A stretch of 64,000 nt of DNA. Origin: Alkanindiges illinoisensis. Its GTDB lineage: Bacteria > Pseudomonadota > Gammaproteobacteria > Pseudomonadales > Moraxellaceae. The notes under the pieces are model-generated. The model worked only from the letters and a program-made list of their open reading frames with translations, made no database searches and was not told where the DNA came from. Location of the stretch: assembly GCF_004377485.1 (NCBI RefSeq), contig NZ_SNTY01000085.1, forward strand, positions 49,266 to 113,265, given 5' to 3'. Below are positions 61,942-64,000 of this stretch, one piece after another. Within the stretch, counting starts at the first letter, position 1. The number at the start of each line of letters is the position of its first letter. The translations under genes and the position numbers were made by a program.

Positions 61942-63165
61942 ATGGACTTTACTTTAAACGCCTATTACACCCTGATTTGTGCTGTAATTATTTTATTAAT
62001 TGGTCAATATCTGGTGAAAAAAATCCGCTTTTTGCAGGATTTTAATATTCCCGAACCCGTTGCTGGCGGTCTGGTGGCTGCCATTATCCTGTTTGCGATT
62101 CATGCGCTGACTGGTTACCAGTTTAGTTTTCATAAAGACCTGCAAACCGCATTCATGCTGATTTTCTTTGCTTCGATTGGCTTGAGCGCCAACTTTGCCA
62201 AGTTAAAGGCTGGTGGCAAGGGCCTTATAATCTTTCTGGTCATTATTGCCGTGTTTATTTTAGTGCAGGACGTGGTGGGAATTGGTTTGGCAACGGCACT
62301 GGGGCTTGATCCACTCATTGGTCTGATCGCTGGTTCCATTACTCTGGTGGGTGGTCATGGCACAGCAGGGGCATGGGGGCAGGTGCTGGAGCAGGAATAT
62401 GGCGTACAGGGTGCAGTGACACTGGGCATTGCTTGTGCCACCTTCGGCCTAGTGATTGGTGGACTGATAGGTGGCCCACTTGCACGGGCGCTTATTGCGC
62501 GTCATCATCTACATTTACCTGCACCACAGGCCACTAATAATTTACCGGTAACTGAAAACAGTGATGTGCTGAATTTTGAGCAACCGCAAAAGGAGCGCCT
62601 GATCACTGCCACCAACGCAGTTGAAACACTGGCACTGTTTGCTGCCTGTTTGGCCTTTGCTGACTATATGACCATTATTGCCAAGGGTACAGCGTTTGAG
62701 TTGCCAACCTTTGTCTGGGCACTGGGCGGCGGGGTTATTATTCGCAATGGGCTGGAATATATTTTCCGGGTCGATATGTTTGACCGTGCCATTGATGTGT
62801 TTGGCAGTGCGTCACTGTCGCTATTTTTGGCCATGGCCTTGCTGTCATTAAAACTGTGGGAGCTGGCTGGTTTGGCGGCACCCCTTATGATAATTCTGGC
62901 AGCGCAAACTGTGGTGATGGCGTTATATGCTTACTTCGTGACATTTTATGGCATGGGTCGTGATTATGATGCAGCCGTGCTGGCGGCTGGGCATTGTGGC
63001 TTTGGCATGGGGGCAACACCAACTGCCGTTGCCAATATGCAGGCCATTACCAATAAATACGGCCCATCCCACAAGGCTTTTTTGATTGTGCCTATGGTGG
63101 GTGCTTTTTTTATTGATTTGATTAATGCCGGGGTGATTCAGGTGTTTATCAAGTTTTTTGGATAG
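61942..63165 (+). CDS. gltS: Sodium/glutamate symporter
   Basis: The protein has 407 residues, the normal length of GltS, with ten or more membrane segments in two inverted halves. The two conserved Gly-rich re-entrant loops are visible: I-T-L-V-G-G-H-G-T-A-G-A-W-G (about 133-146) and A-A-G-H-C-G-F-G-M-G-A-T-P-T-A (about 350-364). N-I-P-E-P-V-A-G-G-L-V also fits. It imports glutamate with sodium across the inner membrane. GGAA lies about 8 bases before the ATG. The last 30 bases before the end show no change, so it is complete. Confidence 0.95.
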   Translation: MDFTLNAYYTLICAVIILLIGQYLVKKIRFLQDFNIPEPVAGGLVAAIILFAIHALTGYQFSFHKDLQTAFMLIFFASIGLSANFAKLKAGGKGLIIFLVIIAVFILVQDVVGIGLATALGLDPLIGLIAGSITLVGGHGTAGAWGQVLEQEYGVQGAVTLGIACATFGLVIGGLIGGPLARALIARHHLHLPAPQATNNLPVTENSDVLNFEQPQKERLITATNAVETLALFAACLAFADYMTIIAKGTAFELPTFVWALGGGVIIRNGLEYIFRVDMFDRAIDVFGSASLSLFLAMALLSLKLWELAGLAAPLMIILAAQTVVMALYAYFVTFYGMGRDYDAAVLAAGHCGFGMGATPTAVANMQAITNKYGPSHKAFLIVPMVGAFFIDLINAGVIQVFIKFFG

Positions 63166-63262
63166 CTGGAAAGTTAGTATTAGATTTAAGCTAGACCAAG
63201 CGGTTAGTGAGAAAAGCTAAATGCTTGGTTTGGCAACATGTAGTGTTTTTAATAAATAAAAA

Positions 63263-63892
63263 TTAACTGAATTTTTGATCTTCAAAAAAATCAATTAAAT
63301 CTTTTACAGTATTAAGCTCATCTTTCTGAATTTTAATAATTATAGTGATAATACATACTGAAAGGTAATACCTAATTTGATTGAGATCTTTAATTTCAAT
63401 ATTTATGTTTCCTCCGTGAGCAATGCCACTTCTGTGGGAGTATAGACGCACTATCTGTGAGTAAATAAATTTTCGGCTTTCTATATCTTTGTCAGCAATT
63501 AAAAATGCAGTGTTCTCTGCTAAAGATTTAGTAATAGATTCTCTACCTGTGGTTAGTAATGCTTCAAGGCCTATTGCACAAAATAGAAAGCTTTCTCTGT
63601 TGTTTTGCGATCTTAGAGATGAGGACTGCCAGTTAATTGCTATTTTTAACTTGGCTAACAAATCATTTTCATTCAATTTTGAGTATAATGGAAAATTAAG
63701 TTCTTTAAACTTATTTCCAATATTGTTTCCATCAGATAAGTTCTTTTCAAGATTGAGATTTATAGTATAAATTATATCTTGAGATGGCGAGCTAATTTTA
63801 TTAATATTGTAATTTACTATTAATGGTAAAGTATTCTCTTGATTTGGTATATTTAATTTAATATCAAATTTATTATTTAACCCGAATCGTGC
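63263..63892 (-). pseudogene. C-terminal part of an Apea-like HEPN-domain gene, 5' truncated
   Basis: The minus frame is open for 209 codons to 63892, where it meets a stop. The first 70 codons have no ATG and no ribosome binding site, so the gene appears to lose its 5' end there. A TTG at 63676 could at most start a short version. The C-terminal domain contains R-E-S-F-L-F-C-A-I-G-L-E-A-L-L and V-R-L-Y-S-H-R-S-G-I-A-H-G, with the HEPN R-x4-H motif. HEPN proteins include RNases of toxin and phage-defence systems. Very AT-rich, unlike its neighbours, hence probably acquired. Confidence 0.6.
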
Positions 63893-63948
63893 TTAAGCCG
63901 ATGATTCCTTAATTTGAATTGTTGGCTTATTTTGATGAGTGAGTTGAT

Positions 63949-64000
63949 ATGCACATAGTGAGGCGTAAATTCCACTCAGAAATCCATGAAGACTACGTGC
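63949..64000 (+). CDS. Start of an unidentified gene cut by the window end
   Basis: An ATG at 63949 opens a frame that reads M-H-I-V-R-R-K-F-H-S-E-I-H-E-D-Y-V to the window edge, with a weak GAG upstream. The basic, His-rich start and its place just beyond the point where the HEPN gene breaks off suggest a mobile-element gene such as a transposase. Seventeen codons are too few to decide. Confidence 0.25.
   Translation, partial: MHIVRRKFHSEIHEDYV

Overview
The window reads as a chromosomal segment of a gamma-proteobacterium, most likely in the Moraxellaceae (an Acinetobacter or Alkanindiges relative). The support is a ribonuclease T gene joined directly to pyrC, a TerC gene behind a yybP-ykoY-type leader, DUF2382 stress proteins, a cytoplasmic L,D-transpeptidase-family protein and the overall protein character. 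I could not run a search, so the genus is an inference.

Positions 1-33300 are the late right-hand part of a prophage. A row of large virion genes on the + strand (1-15532), often overlapping by a few bases, encodes several repeat-built proteins: a giant beta-type repeat protein cut by the window start, a protein of D-S-x-x-I-S-D repeats, and a 1204-residue protein whose C-terminal helix is built of exact 18-residue units broken twice by 11-residue units. A 4979-codon polyvalent gene follows (15985-30924). It carries a ParB-like (DdrB-type) region, an N6-adenine methyltransferase, a DarB-like SNF2 helicase, a zinc-peptidase-like motif and a PLxRFG module. This is the type of protein some phages inject with their DNA to disarm the host. 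A hairpin-rich leader and a holin/endolysin pair close the late operon. Small accessory genes sit on the minus strand (15579-15905, 32180-32698). The prophage ends at a copy of the 3' end of a tRNA-His gene (33276-33298), beside what looks like the last codons of a lost integrase. A 34-nt hairpin element recurs after two late genes, with a partial third copy.

From 33300 to 37000 lie decayed pieces (a DUF2946-like gene with an in-frame amber codon, a possible toxin/immunity remnant, a membrane-protein stub) around proS. From 37000 to 63165 is ordinary core genome: tRNA-Arg, an AroP-type permease diverging from an Old Yellow Enzyme gene across a palindromic operator-like site, DUF475 and TerC membrane proteins (the latter with a manganese riboswitch candidate), two DUF2382 proteins, an acyltransferase, tRNA-Glu, pyrC-rnt, a diguanylate cyclase, argG with a terminator-like hairpin in its leader, a Val-Asp-Asp-Val tRNA cluster, a Crp/Fnr regulator, an iron-linked PepSY flavoprotein reductase, a Bcr/CflA drug exporter and gltS.

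The last 800 bases are strikingly AT-rich. They carry the C-terminal part of a HEPN-domain gene that is cut off where another element seems to start at the window edge.
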